A stretch of DNA of 64,000 nucleotides from Rhizobium metallidurans (GTDB lineage: Bacteria; Pseudomonadota; Alphaproteobacteria; Rhizobiales; Rhizobiaceae), in the NCBI RefSeq assembly GCF_014196505.1, contig NZ_JACIDW010000002.1:124001-188000 (forward strand), read 5' to 3'. Both the position numbers and the translations under genes were made by a program. Below are positions 35,199-45,530 of this stretch, in pieces. The notes under the pieces were generated by a model. The model did no database searches. It was given only the letters and a program-made list of their open reading frames with translations, and was not told the origin of the DNA. The stretch's first letter is position 1; every line of letters begins with the position of its first letter.

Positions 35199-36257
35199 AT
35201 GGAATATCGTCAATTGGGCCGTTCGGGCCTCAGGGTTTCCAGACTCACCATGGGCACCATGACCTTCGGCGGCAAGGGCTGGGCCAAGACCGTGGGCGAT
35301 CTCGGCGTCTCGGAAGCCCGCCGCCTCGTCGACATGTGCATCGACGCCGGCGTCAACCTGATCGACACGGCCGACGTCTATTCGGCCGGCGCCTCGGAAG
35401 AGATCATCGGCGAGATCCTCGGCGGCGTCAGAAAGAACGGCACGCTGATCGCCACCAAGGCACGCTTCCCGATGGGCGAAGGCCCCAACGACGCCGGCAA
35501 TTCGCGCTACCACCTCATCAGCGCCTGCGAAGCCAGCCTCAAGCGCATGAAGACCGATGTCATCGATCTCTACCAGGTGCACGAATGGGACGGCCAGACG
35601 CCGCTCGAGGAAACCCTGGAAGCGCTGGATACGCTCGTGAAGCACGGCAAGGTCCGCTACGTCGGCTGCTCCAATTTCTCCGGCTGGCACATCATGAAGG
35701 CGCTTGGCATCAGCGAGCGCGAACACCGCGAACGCTTCGTCAGCCAGCAGATCCACTACACGCTGGAAGCCCGCGACGCCGAATTCGAGCTGCTGCCGAT
35801 CAGCCTCGATCAGGGGCTGGGCGTGCTCGTCTGGAGCCCGCTCGCCGGCGGTCTTCTGTCGGGCAAGCACCGCCGCAACCAGGCCGCCCCCGAAGGCACC
35901 CGCCAGTTCGCCGGCTGGACCGAGCCGCCGATCCGCGACGAGGACCGCCTGTGGAATATCGTGGAAACGCTGGTATCGGTCGCCGAAAGCCGCAACGTCT
36001 CGGCGGCCCAGGTGGCGCTCGCCTGGCTGCTTGGTCGCCAGGCGGTGACGTCGGTCATCATCGGCGGGCGCACCGAAGCGCAGTTCAAGGACAATCTGGC
36101 GGCGGCCGAGCTGAAACTCTCGGCCGAAGAGCGCAAGCGGCTCGACGATGTCAGCCTTCCACAGCTGCTCTATCCCTACTGGCACCAGCGCAACACCGCC
36201 AGCGACAGGCTTGGCGAGGCCGATCTATCCCTGCTCGGCCCGCACCTCAATCAATAA
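35199..36257 (+). CDS. aldo/keto reductase
   Basis: A 352-residue NADPH-dependent TIM-barrel oxidoreductase. Active-site signature GVNLIDTADVYSAGASEE, the Lys in ATKARFPMG, VHEWDGQTPLEE, and the cofactor-binding VIIGGRTEAQFKDN are present. AGGAGGAAG lies seven bases before the ATG. Physiological substrate unknown; many members detoxify aldehydes. Convergent with the aminotransferase gene. Confidence 0.92.
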   Translation: MEYRQLGRSGLRVSRLTMGTMTFGGKGWAKTVGDLGVSEARRLVDMCIDAGVNLIDTADVYSAGASEEIIGEILGGVRKNGTLIATKARFPMGEGPNDAGNSRYHLISACEASLKRMKTDVIDLYQVHEWDGQTPLEETLEALDTLVKHGKVRYVGCSNFSGWHIMKALGISEREHRERFVSQQIHYTLEARDAEFELLPISLDQGLGVLVWSPLAGGLLSGKHRRNQAAPEGTRQFAGWTEPPIRDEDRLWNIVETLVSVAESRNVSAAQVALAWLLGRQAVTSVIIGGRTEAQFKDNLAAAELKLSAEERKRLDDVSLPQLLYPYWHQRNTASDRLGEADLSLLGPHLNQ

Positions 36258-36277
36258 GACGGAAACGGTCGGCGGCG

Positions 36278-37501
36278 CTACGCGCCGCCGATCTCGCCCG
36301 CGATCAGCTTTCCAAGCCGCGCGATGCCTTCCTCGATCTTCTCCTCGTTGCTCGACGAAAAGCTCATGCGCAAAGTGTTCTCGCCCGAGCCATCGGCGAA
36401 GAAGGCGCGGCCCGGCACGAAGGCGACCTTGACGGTCTCTATCGATTTCGCCAGCAGCTTCGCCCCGTCCATCCCCTTTGGCAGCGTCACCCAGACGAAC
36501 ATCCCGCCCTCGGGCTTCGTCCAGCTGACACCCTCGGGCATGTGCTTTGCGAGCGCAGCCAGCATCACGTCGCGACGCTTGCTGTAGGCGGCCTTGATCT
36601 TGGCGACCTGGGCGTCGAAGCCCTTGCGGGCGACCTCGGCGATGGCGATCTGATTGATCGTCGAGGAATGCAGGTCGGCCGCCTGCTTCATCAGCACCAG
36701 CTTGCGGATGACAGGCGCGTTGGCGACGATGAAGCCGACACGCAGGCCGGGCGCCAGCGTCTTCGAGAACGATCCGCAATAGATCGTCCTTGTCTTGTCG
36801 ATATCGCCCTTCTCGGCGATCTCGAGCGACAGGATCGGCGCGATCGCCTCGCCGTCATAGCGCAGCGACTGATAGGCCGCGTCCTCGATGATGGCGATGT
36901 CCATCTCGTCGGCGAGCTTGATCAGTTTTTCACGCGCCTCGAGATCGACGCTCTCGCCGGTCGGGTTCGAGAAGTCGGCGGAGAGATAGGCGAACTTCAC
37001 CTTGCCGCCGGCTTCCTTGGCCTGCGCCTGATAGGAGGCGGGCGTGCGGTTGCCGTTGGGCGTCAGCTGGTCGTAGGCCGGCTCATAGGCGTTGAACGCC
37101 TGCAACGCGCCGAGATAGGTCGGCAAAGTCACCAGCGCCGTGTCGTTGGGCGACAGGAACAGCTTGCCGAGATAATCGAGACCCTGCTGCGAGCCGGAGA
37201 CGATGAAGACGTTGTCGAGGCCGCAGGCAATGCCGAGCTTGCCCATCTCGCCCACCAGCCATTCGCGCAACGGCTTGTAGCCTTCGCTCACCGAATACTG
37301 CAGGGCCGAGTTGACCGCCGTGCTGTCGAAAATATTCGAATAGGCCTGCTTGAACTCCCTGTCGGGAAACAGCGCCGGATCAGGAATTCCGCCCGCGAAG
37401 GAAATGATGTCGGGCTGATCGAGAAGCTTCAGGAGTTCGCGGATCTCAGAGGCGCGCATGCGCGACGAGCGCGTTGCAAAGATGTTGTCCCAGTTCAGCA
37501 T
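36278..37501 (-). CDS. PLP-dependent class I/II aminotransferase (2-aminoadipate/KynAT-like)
   Basis: A 407-residue aminotransferase of fold type I. ISFAGGIPDPALFP at the N-terminus, NVFIVSGSQQGLDYL, YLSADFSNPTGESVD, the PLP Lys in YCGSFSKTLAPGLRVGF and the substrate Arg near the end (ENTLRMSFSS) identify it. This subgroup acts on 2-aminoadipate, aromatic or branched amino acids with 2-oxoglutarate. It is divergent from ilvE; the intergenic region holds a near-palindromic operator that recurs upstream of the LysE exporter at 57853-58446. No MocR-type regulatory domain is fused. Confidence 0.88.
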   Translation of the reverse strand: MLNWDNIFATRSSRMRASEIRELLKLLDQPDIISFAGGIPDPALFPDREFKQAYSNIFDSTAVNSALQYSVSEGYKPLREWLVGEMGKLGIACGLDNVFIVSGSQQGLDYLGKLFLSPNDTALVTLPTYLGALQAFNAYEPAYDQLTPNGNRTPASYQAQAKEAGGKVKFAYLSADFSNPTGESVDLEAREKLIKLADEMDIAIIEDAAYQSLRYDGEAIAPILSLEIAEKGDIDKTRTIYCGSFSKTLAPGLRVGFIVANAPVIRKLVLMKQAADLHSSTINQIAIAEVARKGFDAQVAKIKAAYSKRRDVMLAALAKHMPEGVSWTKPEGGMFVWVTLPKGMDGAKLLAKSIETVKVAFVPGRAFFADGSGENTLRMSFSSSNEEKIEEGIARLGKLIAGEIGGA

Positions 37502-37557
37502 CGGGGAGCTTCCTCGTAATTTTTTGTCTTTACTGGACAAGACCACGCAATAAATGA

Positions 37558-37578
37558 TAAGTCAACATTACTGACCTA
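37558..37578 (-). promoter_or_regulatory. candidate operator shared with the lysE promoter
   Basis: On the minus strand TAGGTCA-N6-TTGACTTA, an imperfect inverted repeat 56 bases from the aminotransferase start and between it and ilvE. A site with 16 of 21 bases identical lies at 58494-58514. Confidence 0.5.
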
Positions 37579-37707
37579 TTTGTTTGCTACCGTGACAATT
37601 TTCAGGTCTTTTAATGCGAAAGCCAGTGAAATCGGCCTTTGCAAAGCATAGGTTGCGGCAGTAGTGTCGCGACCGAAATCCAACAGGCTTATGAAGGTGC
37701 CCGGACA

Positions 37708-38808
37708 ATGACCGCGTCGTCGAACACTCCCGAAATCAAGATCGAATTCCATACCTCGCCGGTCTCCGACGCCGACCGCATCAAGGCACTGGAAACGCCC
37801 GGCTTCGGCAAGGTCTTCACCGATCACATGGTGCTGGCGAAATGGACATCGGACAAGGGCTGGCACGATGCCAAGGTCACGCCGCGCCGCCCGCTGGAAC
37901 TCGATCCGGCAAGCGCCGTCCTGCACTACGCCCAGGAAATCTTCGAAGGCATGAAGGCCTACAAGGCCGATGACGGCCGCATCCTGCTCTTCCGCCCGGA
38001 ACAGAACGCCAGCCGCTTTAACCAGTCGGCCGAGCGCATGGCCATGCCGCCGGTTCCCGAGGAACTCTTCCTCAAGGCGGTCGAGGAGCTCGTCCGTATC
38101 GACCGGAACTGGATACCGTCGGGTGATGGCAGCCTCTATCTGCGTCCCTTCATGTTCGCCAACGAGGCCTTCCTCGGCGTTCGTCCGGCGCAGGAATATA
38201 TCTTCTGCGTCATCGCCTCGCCCGTCGGCGCCTATTTCAAGGGCGGCGCCAAGGCCGTATCGCTCTGGGTCGAGACCGAATACACGCGCGCCGCCGCCGG
38301 CGGCACGGGAGCCGCCAAATGCGGCGGCAACTATGCCGCCAGCCTCGTGGCGCAGGCTCAGGCCGCCAAGAAGGAATGCGATCAGGTCGTGTTCCTCGAT
38401 GCGGCCGAACACCGCTGGGTCGAGGAGCTCGGCGGCATGAACGTCTTCTTCGTGATGAATGACGGCACCGTCGTCACCCCGCCGCTCGGCGGCACGATCC
38501 TGCCGGGCATCACCCGTGCCTCGGTCATCGTTCTCGCGCAGGAAAAAGGCCTCAAGGTCGAGCAGCGCCCCTACTCCTTCGCGGAGTGGCAGGCTGACGC
38601 GGCAAGCGGCAAGCTGGTCGAAGCCTTCGCCTGCGGCACCGCAGCCGTCCTCGCCGGCATCGGCCTCGTGCGCCACGCCGGCGGCGAATTCAAGGTCGGC
38701 AGCGGTGAGACAGGCAAGCTGACGACGGAACTGCGCAACGAACTGGTCGGCCTGCAGAAGGGCGTCACCAACGACCAGCGCGGCTGGACCCGCCGCATCA
38801 TGGCGTAA
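37708..38808 (+). CDS. ilvE: branched-chain amino acid aminotransferase
   Basis: A 366-residue fold-type IV aminotransferase of the large (BCAT2-like, type II) form, transferring amino groups between Glu and Leu/Ile/Val. FDHM-type start region, LHYAQEIFEGMKAYK, YLRPFMFANEAFLGV, the PLP-Lys in GAAKCGGNYAASL, and CGTAAVL near the end are hallmarks. The ATG at 37708 (MTASSNTPE) gives the family length. It sits on the same strand as no other ilv gene but within 23 kb of ilvC and ilvBN. Confidence 0.93.
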   Translation: MTASSNTPEIKIEFHTSPVSDADRIKALETPGFGKVFTDHMVLAKWTSDKGWHDAKVTPRRPLELDPASAVLHYAQEIFEGMKAYKADDGRILLFRPEQNASRFNQSAERMAMPPVPEELFLKAVEELVRIDRNWIPSGDGSLYLRPFMFANEAFLGVRPAQEYIFCVIASPVGAYFKGGAKAVSLWVETEYTRAAAGGTGAAKCGGNYAASLVAQAQAAKKECDQVVFLDAAEHRWVEELGGMNVFFVMNDGTVVTPPLGGTILPGITRASVIVLAQEKGLKVEQRPYSFAEWQADAASGKLVEAFACGTAAVLAGIGLVRHAGGEFKVGSGETGKLTTELRNELVGLQKGVTNDQRGWTRRIMA

Positions 38809-38835
38809 ACCACCGGATAGATCCGATCACGACGA

Positions 38836-38870
38836 AAGGCCGGCAAGGTTTCCACCTTGGCCGGCCTTTT
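38836..38870. terminator. bidirectional terminator between ilvE and the YidB-type gene
   Basis: Long hairpin AAGGCCGGCAAGG / CCTTGGCCGGCCTT with a one-base bulge, flanked by A and T runs, between convergent genes. Suits both directions. Confidence 0.8.
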
Positions 38871-38883
38871 CCATTGCAGGTCG

Positions 38884-39375
38884 TCAGGACCGCAGAAGTG
38901 CTGCGATCTGCGCCTGGCTCGGGATCTGCCCCTGCGGCGTCAGCTTGTCGACGACACCAGGCAGAACCTTGGAAAGCTGATTGAGCAGCTCCTGTTCGCT
39001 GATCCCGGCCTGGCGCGCCAGATCGCTGATCGTCTGCGAGCCGAGCGCGCTTTCCAGATTGCCGGGCGCGATCGGCTGGTTCTGCCCGGGCTTCACCCAG
39101 GAATCGGCCACCGACCCCTGCCCGGCTTCCGCGAGCTTGCCGAGCAATCCGCCCAACCCGCCGAGCCCGCCAAGCCCGCCGGCAAGGCCACCGAGATTGC
39201 CGAGCAGCCCGCCATCGTCGGCGCCGGCATTCGCTTGCTGGTTCGGCTGCTGTGGTTGTTCCGGCTCGCTCTTGCCACCGGCGCCAAGCAGCTTGCCGAC
39301 GAGAAGCGCGCCGAGCGCGATCATGATCGGCTTCGAGATGTTCCCACCGGGAACGGCATCATCAAACAATCCCAT
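38884..39375 (-). CDS. YidB/DUF937 family protein
   Basis: A 163-residue protein starting MGLFDDAVPGGN. A central Gly/Leu-rich repeat (GGLAGGLGGLGGLGGLLG-type) and a C-terminal helical segment SADSWVKPGQNQPIAPGNLESALG are typical of YidB/DUF937, whose function is unknown. The ATG at 39375 starts the family's conserved MGLF(D). Convergent with ilvE across a strong terminator. Confidence 0.85.
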   Translation of the reverse strand: MGLFDDAVPGGNISKPIMIALGALLVGKLLGAGGKSEPEQPQQPNQQANAGADDGGLLGNLGGLAGGLGGLGGLGGLLGKLAEAGQGSVADSWVKPGQNQPIAPGNLESALGSQTISDLARQAGISEQELLNQLSKVLPGVVDKLTPQGQIPSQAQIAALLRS

Positions 39376-39518
39376 GTCATTCTCCTTCGGTGTTGTTTTG
39401 AAACGAACAGCAAAAACACAACATGAGGCCCGGCCGAGCCTTGAATTCCGCCATGACAACTTTAGCTGATGCTGAAAGATGGTCGGATTGTCCGCCCATT
39501 CAAGGAGGGGAAAACAAG

Positions 39519-39776
39519 ATGTCTGTCATCGGGTGGATTATTCTCGGGCTGATCGCCGGCTTCATCGGCAGCAAGATCGTCAACAAGACCGGCTCAGGCA
39601 TGCTGATGGACATCGTTCTGGGGATCGTCGGCGCCATCGTCGGCGGCGTCATCTTCAGCTTCTTCGGCGCCTCCGGCGTCACCGGCTTCAACATCTACAG
39701 CCTCGTCGTCGCCGTCATCGGCGCGGTCGTGGTGCTGTGGCTGTATCACGCGGTGAATGGCCGGCGTTCGATCTAG
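39519..39776 (+). CDS. GlsB/YeaQ/YmgE-type small membrane protein
   Basis: An 85-residue protein with three membrane helices (MSVIGWIILGLIAGFIGSKI, MDIVLGIVGAIVGGVIFSFFG, IYSLVVAVIGAVVVLWLYHAV), matching the transglycosylase-associated/YeaQ family linked with general stress response. AGGAGGGG precedes the ATG. Single-gene unit. Confidence 0.92.
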   Translation: MSVIGWIILGLIAGFIGSKIVNKTGSGMLMDIVLGIVGAIVGGVIFSFFGASGVTGFNIYSLVVAVIGAVVVLWLYHAVNGRRSI

Positions 39777-39803
39777 CCTCCTGACATCGCACCAAACGCA
39801 TAA

Positions 39804-39825
39804 GGCCGGCGCTTTCGCACCGGCC
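39804..39825. terminator. hairpin between the YeaQ-type gene and ilvC
   Basis: GGCCGG ... CCGGCC arms extended by GC pairs around a short loop, located between convergent genes. No strong T-run, so only moderate support. Confidence 0.55.
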
Positions 39826-39850
39826 TCCATATCTGCGATAGCAGAAGAGC

Positions 39851-40927
<1,077 letters not shown>

Positions 40928-41581
40928 TCAGACGACGGCCGGCATGTCGGCCAGCGCCTTCTCCGTCCCGTAGAGCCGGAGGAAGGCGGTCACCGCCTTT
41001 TCCGCCTGGCGCGCGGTATCCGTAACGCCCGTGGTATCGCCCAGCAGCATGCGCACATGCAGGTCGGAAACGATCAGGCCATAGAGCGTGTGATAGGCTT
41101 CGTCGGCATCGTTGAAGCGCAGCAGCCCTGCCCGCTTGCCGGAATCGATGAGCGCCATGGCGCGGCGGTCGATCTGTCGGCGGCCGCGCTCCAGCAAAAG
41201 CTTGCCGAGCTTCGAGCCGTCGCGCGGCGACTGGCCGATCGCCAGACGGTTCAAAGCCAGCGACACGTCGCCCGCCAGAACCTCGAGCAGATCGCGCGAG
41301 AAGATCACGAGATGGTCGTGCAGGCTGGCCGAGGTCAGCCGCTCGCCGTTGCGCTCGAACGTGCGCACCTTGCTCGCCTGATAGGCGATCATCGCCGACA
41401 GCAGGCCGTCGCGGTCGCCAAACCATTTGTAGAGGCTTTCCTTGGAGCAATTGGCCGCACGCGCGACGCCCGACGTGGTCAGCGCCTTTTCGCCGCCGTC
41501 CACGAGCAACCGCAGCGCCTGCTCCAGAACCGCGTTCTGGCGCGGCGAGAATTCGCTGGGCTCCAAGTTTTCGACAGACAC
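40928..41581 (-). CDS. TetR-family repressor
   Basis: A 217-residue regulator with an N-terminal helix-turn-helix (TTSGVARAANCSKESLYKWFGDRDGLL, residues about 35-60) and an all-helical ligand-binding domain. It is followed 57 bases later by ilvC on the same strand. A perfect 14-base palindrome 19 bases upstream of its start is the likely autoregulatory site. Ligand unknown. Confidence 0.88.
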   Translation of the reverse strand: MSVENLEPSEFSPRQNAVLEQALRLLVDGGEKALTTSGVARAANCSKESLYKWFGDRDGLLSAMIAYQASKVRTFERNGERLTSASLHDHLVIFSRDLLEVLAGDVSLALNRLAIGQSPRDGSKLGKLLLERGRRQIDRRAMALIDSGKRAGLLRFNDADEAYHTLYGLIVSDLHVRMLLGDTTGVTDTARQAEKAVTAFLRLYGTEKALADMPAVV

Positions 41582-41599
41582 GGCATTCGCTCCCGATAA

Positions 41600-41613
41600 G
41601 TACCGTACGGTAC
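41600..41613. promoter_or_regulatory. palindromic operator of the TetR gene
   Basis: GTACCGTACGGTAC, a perfect 14-base palindrome, 19 bases before the TetR start codon. TetR proteins often bind such sites to control their own gene. Confidence 0.6.
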
Positions 41614-41699
41614 GGTTCGTGAGCGTTTATTGCGCAGAAGGCCCGTCCCGTCAAGAGGTCGCAACGGTCGCCAGGATAATTTTTCAGCGCGGTGCCGGT

Positions 41700-42602
41700 T
41701 TATTCGGCAGCGTTCAGCACGGCATCGACATCGCGCGACGGCGACATGCCGTATAGACGGCTATATTCGCGGCTGAACTGTGACGGGCTCTGGTATCCGA
41801 CGCGGTGGCCGGCGGTGCCGGCATCCAGCCGCTCGATCAGCATCAGCCGCCGCGCTTCGTGCAGTCGGATCTGCTTCTGATACTGCACCGGCGTCATCGC
41901 CGTGATCGACTTGAAGTGATGATGGAAGGACGAGACGCTCATGTTGACCTGCTCGGCCAGTTCCTCGATGCGCAGCGTCCTGGCGAAATTCTCGCGCAGC
42001 CAGGCGATCGCCCGGGCGATCCGGTTGCCCTGGCTGTCGGCCATCGCGATATCGATCAGCTGGTCGCCCGCTGGCCCGGTGAGGATGCGATAGAGGATTT
42101 CCTGCTCGATCAGCGGCGCCATCGCCGCGATGTCCGCTGGACTATCGAGCAAGCGCAGGAGCCTGACCGCCGCATCGAGAAGCTCCGGCGTCGCCACGTT
42201 GACGACGATGCCGCGCTGACCGGATGGCGGCGCCGCACTGCGCTGTATCGTCGAGCGGCTGAGCAGGTGGAGCAGCTTCTCGCTGTTGATGGCAAGCGTG
42301 ATGCAGAGATGCGGCACCTCGCGGCTTGCCTCGACCACCCGCCACGCGACGGGCAGATCGACGGACGTCAGGAGATAGTCGCCCGCCCCGTAATTGATCG
42401 TATCGCTACCGAGCTGCACGCTTTTCGCGCCCTGGATAACCATGGCGAAACAAGGCCGGTAACTGCCGTGACAGGGCGCGCTCGGCGTCGTGCGGCGGCT
42501 GATCCCGAGCCCCTCGATCCCCGTCTGCACCTCCCCCTCGTCGAGCGCGAAGCGTCCCGCGATCGACGCGATCTCCTGGTATCGGTTGAACAGCATTGTC
42601 AT
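41700..42602 (-). CDS. AraC-family regulator (YqhC-like)
   Basis: A 300-residue regulator with an AraC_N-type cupin domain (residues about 20-160) and a C-terminal twin-HTH AraC domain (LRIEELAEQVNMSVSSFHHHFKSIT; VGYQSPSQFSREYSRLYGMSP). YqhC-type proteins sense reactive aldehydes and switch on aldehyde reductases. Here it is divergent from an alcohol dehydrogenase of the YahK type, the layout expected for local control. The start MTMLFNRYQE at 42602 is chosen; the longer frame lacks homology. Confidence 0.88.
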   Translation of the reverse strand: MTMLFNRYQEIASIAGRFALDEGEVQTGIEGLGISRRTTPSAPCHGSYRPCFAMVIQGAKSVQLGSDTINYGAGDYLLTSVDLPVAWRVVEASREVPHLCITLAINSEKLLHLLSRSTIQRSAAPPSGQRGIVVNVATPELLDAAVRLLRLLDSPADIAAMAPLIEQEILYRILTGPAGDQLIDIAMADSQGNRIARAIAWLRENFARTLRIEELAEQVNMSVSSFHHHFKSITAMTPVQYQKQIRLHEARRLMLIERLDAGTAGHRVGYQSPSQFSREYSRLYGMSPSRDVDAVLNAAE

Positions 42603-42821
42603 CAGGCGCACTTTCCGGTGAGAACGGCTTGCCTGCCGTCTGGACTGCTTATCTAGGATGGATTTGCGTGACCGCAAATACCGTCCTCCCTCACTTTTGC
42701 AGGCTCCGCCCACTTTTGCAGGATCGTGCAAGAACGCGAGAGGATCGCTCTAACGCTGCGTGCCGGCTTTGGCGCATAAGAGCACCACCCCTTTCCACCC
42801 CGCCAAAGAAGGATACTTCCC

Positions 42822-43868
42822 ATGCCAATCGCAAGAGGCTACGCCGCTACCGATGCATCCAAGCCGCTGACGCCGTTCACCTTCGAGCGTCGGGAACCGA
42901 ACGCCGACGACGTCGTCATCGACATCAAGTTCGCCGGCATCTGCCATTCCGACATTCACACCGTTCGCAACGAATGGAAGAATGCCGTCTACCCGATCGT
43001 ACCGGGCCACGAGATCGCCGGCATCGTTTCGGCCGTTGGCGCCAACGTCACCAAGTTCAAGGTCGGCGACCGTGTCGGCGTTGGCTGCTTCGTCGACAGC
43101 TGCGTCGGCTGCGCCACCCGCGACGTCGATAACGAGCATTACATGCCGGGCCTCGTCCAGACCTACAACAGCGTCGAAGCCGACGGCAAGACGGCGACCC
43201 AGGGCGGCTATTCCGACTCGATCGTGGTCAAGGAAGGCTATGTCCTGTCGATCCCCGACAACCTGCCGCTCGACGCTTCCGCACCGCTGCTCTGCGCCGG
43301 CATCACCCTCTATTCGCCGCTCGCGCACTGGAAGGCCGGTCCCGGCAAGAAGGTCGCGATCGTCGGCATGGGCGGCCTCGGCCATATGGGCGTGAAGATC
43401 GGTGCGGCCATGGGTGCCGACATCACCGTTCTCAGCCAGACGCTCTCGAAGAAGGAAGACGGCCTGAAGCTCGGCGCCAAGGAATACTACGCGACCTCGG
43501 ACGCATCGACCTTCGAAAAGCTCGCCGGCACCTTCGACCTGATCATCTGCACCGCGGGTGTCGCCATCGACTGGAATGCCTATCTCAACCTGCTGAAGGT
43601 CGACGGCTCGATGGTCATCGTCGGCGCGCCGGAGCACGCCATCCCGGTTCACGCCTTCTCGCTGATCCCGGGCCGCAAGAGCCTGTCCGGCTCGATGATC
43701 GGCTCGATCAAGGAAACCCAGGAAATGCTGGATTTCTGCGGCAAGCACAACATCGTCTCGGAAATCGAGAAGATCAACATCCAGCAAGTCAACGAAGCCT
43801 ACGAGCGCGTTCTGAAGAGCGACGTTCGCTACCGCTTCGTCATCGACATCGCCTCGCTGGCGGCCTGA
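42822..43868 (+). CDS. NADP-type alcohol/aldehyde dehydrogenase (YahK-like)
   Basis: A 348-residue medium-chain dehydrogenase that reduces aldehydes. Catalytic zinc ligands: Cys41 in CHSDIH, His63 in GHE and a later Cys. The coenzyme motif is GMGGLGHMG. The structural-zinc loop is reduced: Cys94 and Cys97 remain, but the positions of the third and fourth Cys are Arg100 and Met108 ([18 protein letters not shown]), so the second zinc is probably lost. Divergent from the YqhC-like regulator. Confidence 0.9.
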   Translation: MPIARGYAATDASKPLTPFTFERREPNADDVVIDIKFAGICHSDIHTVRNEWKNAVYPIVPGHEIAGIVSAVGANVTKFKVGDRVGVGCFVDSCVGCATRDVDNEHYMPGLVQTYNSVEADGKTATQGGYSDSIVVKEGYVLSIPDNLPLDASAPLLCAGITLYSPLAHWKAGPGKKVAIVGMGGLGHMGVKIGAAMGADITVLSQTLSKKEDGLKLGAKEYYATSDASTFEKLAGTFDLIICTAGVAIDWNAYLNLLKVDGSMVIVGAPEHAIPVHAFSLIPGRKSLSGSMIGSIKETQEMLDFCGKHNIVSEIEKINIQQVNEAYERVLKSDVRYRFVIDIASLAA

Positions 43869-43906
43869 TCGAACCGACGACGCCGCTCCATCGGTCGAAA
43901 ACCGAA

Positions 43907-43938
43907 GCCCCCGCCGGTTCATCCGGCGGGGGCTTTTT
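43907..43938 (+). terminator. intrinsic terminator after the alcohol dehydrogenase
   Basis: Perfect 11-base arms GCCCCCGCCGG / CCGGCGGGGGC, five-base loop, then TTTTT. Placed between convergent genes, with an A/G-rich side that may also serve the opposite strand. Confidence 0.9.
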
Positions 43939-43980
43939 CGTTGCCGGAAACATGAGGCGCAACGAAAGCCTGACGAGACG

Positions 43981-45243
43981 TTATTTTTCGTCGGCGATGG
44001 TCTCGCGCTGCGTTATCAGACGGGCGCTGTGCTGGCCGCTGAGGTAGATCCACAACCAGCTCCAGGCAACAGCGAAGCGCGACCGCGTGCCGATAAGAAA
44101 GTAGATGTGGGCTATCCCCCAGATCCACCACGCAAGGCCACCCTTGAGCTTGATCCTGCCGAAATCGGCGATGGCCGCACTCCGGCCGATCGTCGCCAGG
44201 CTTCCCTGGTGCCTGTACTTGAAGACGGGCGGCGTGCCGCCCTTCATTCGGGCGTGAATGACCTTGGCGACGAAGGCGCCCTGCTGCTTGGCGGCGGGCG
44301 CCACGCCCGGCACCGGCGCGCCGCTCTCCTGCATCACCGAGGCGGTGTCGCCGATGACGAACACATCGGGCAGGCCAGGCGCCGTCAGATCCTTCTCGAC
44401 GACCGCGCGGCCCGCGCGGTCGGCCGGGATGCCCAGCCATTTCGCCGCCGGCGACGCCTGAACGCCGGCGGCCCAGCTGATCGTCCGGCTCCCGATGAAC
44501 TCCTCGCCGATCTGAACGCCTTCGGCCGTGCACTCGGTAACCGGCTTTCCAAGCCGCACCTCGACGCCGAGATCGTTGAGCGCCTTCAACGCATAGTCGG
44601 ACAACTCGGGCACGAAGGTCGGCAGGACGCGCGGCCCGGCTTCCACAAGGATCACCCTGGCCTTGCGCGTATCGATATTGCGGAACTCCTTCGGCAACGT
44701 CTTGTGCGCCAGTTCGGCGATGATGCCCGCAAGCTCCACGCCGGTCGGGCCGGCGCCGATGACGATGAAAGTCAGCAACGCATCGCGCTCGGCCGGGTCG
44801 CTTGCCGTCTCGGCCCTCTCGAACGCCAGAAGCACGCGGCGGCGGATGGTCGTCGCATCCTCGAGCGTCTTCAGGCCCGGAGCCACCGGCTCCCAGTCGT
44901 CGCGACCGAAATATGCATGGGTCGCGCCCGTGGCCAGAACCAGCGTGTCGTAGCGCAATACGTTTCCATCGCGCAGCAACACCGACTTAGCACCGGTATC
45001 GACGCCCGAGACATCGCCGAGCAGCGTCGTTACTTCGGGGCGGTCGCTGTAGAGATGCCGGATCGGCCACGCGATCTCGGATGTCGACAGAATCGTTGTG
45101 GCGACCTGATAGAGCAGCGGCTGGAAGAGATGGTGGTTACGCCGATCGACGAGCGTGATGCGGATACCGGCACCTTTGAGGTCGTTTACGAGTTGCAGCC
45201 CTCCGAAGCCCCCTCCAACGACGACGACGTGATGATCAGCCAT
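43981..45243 (-). CDS. ndh: type II NADH:quinone dehydrogenase
   Basis: A 420-residue membrane-associated flavoprotein passing electrons from NADH to quinone without proton pumping. FAD motif VVVVGGGFGGLQLVNDL at residues 5-21; NADH motif IVIGAGPTGVELAGIIAEL; FAD-binding VFVIGDTASVMQ; quinone-site AAKQQGAFVAK. The C-terminus has a hydrophobic helix (LAWWIWGIAHIYFLIG) that anchors it to the membrane. Monocistronic; divergent from the racemase gene with a 287-base gap. Confidence 0.92.
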   Translation of the reverse strand: MADHHVVVVGGGFGGLQLVNDLKGAGIRITLVDRRNHHLFQPLLYQVATTILSTSEIAWPIRHLYSDRPEVTTLLGDVSGVDTGAKSVLLRDGNVLRYDTLVLATGATHAYFGRDDWEPVAPGLKTLEDATTIRRRVLLAFERAETASDPAERDALLTFIVIGAGPTGVELAGIIAELAHKTLPKEFRNIDTRKARVILVEAGPRVLPTFVPELSDYALKALNDLGVEVRLGKPVTECTAEGVQIGEEFIGSRTISWAAGVQASPAAKWLGIPADRAGRAVVEKDLTAPGLPDVFVIGDTASVMQESGAPVPGVAPAAKQQGAFVAKVIHARMKGGTPPVFKYRHQGSLATIGRSAAIADFGRIKLKGGLAWWIWGIAHIYFLIGTRSRFAVAWSWLWIYLSGQHSARLITQRETIADEK

Positions 45244-45530
45244 AAGCTACCCTTTTGGTGATTTGCATAAGAATTGATCAATGTCATCTTCCGCATCCCC
45301 GTTTCAATCGCCGTTTCGGCATAGCTAACCTGCGCCGATGAGGTTGCCACCAATGACCGCGTGGACGGAGAAGACGGGCATGCGTAGCCCGCCGCCATTC
45401 TAAACCGCCCTCGTCGCCGATGCAAAAGAGCTGTATCGGCTGGCTATTTCGCCCGTTATTTGCATGATGTCCCCAAGATCAAAACTCGAAGAAAGCGCGT
45501 CGCGGGGACGCCGCGACCAGGGAGCATCGA

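Noticed and set aside
45274..45287. FNR/FixK-like half-site TTGATCAATGTCAT upstream of ndh
   Set aside because: Only one half-site is good (TTGA-N6-TCAT), so oxygen control of ndh cannot be supported.
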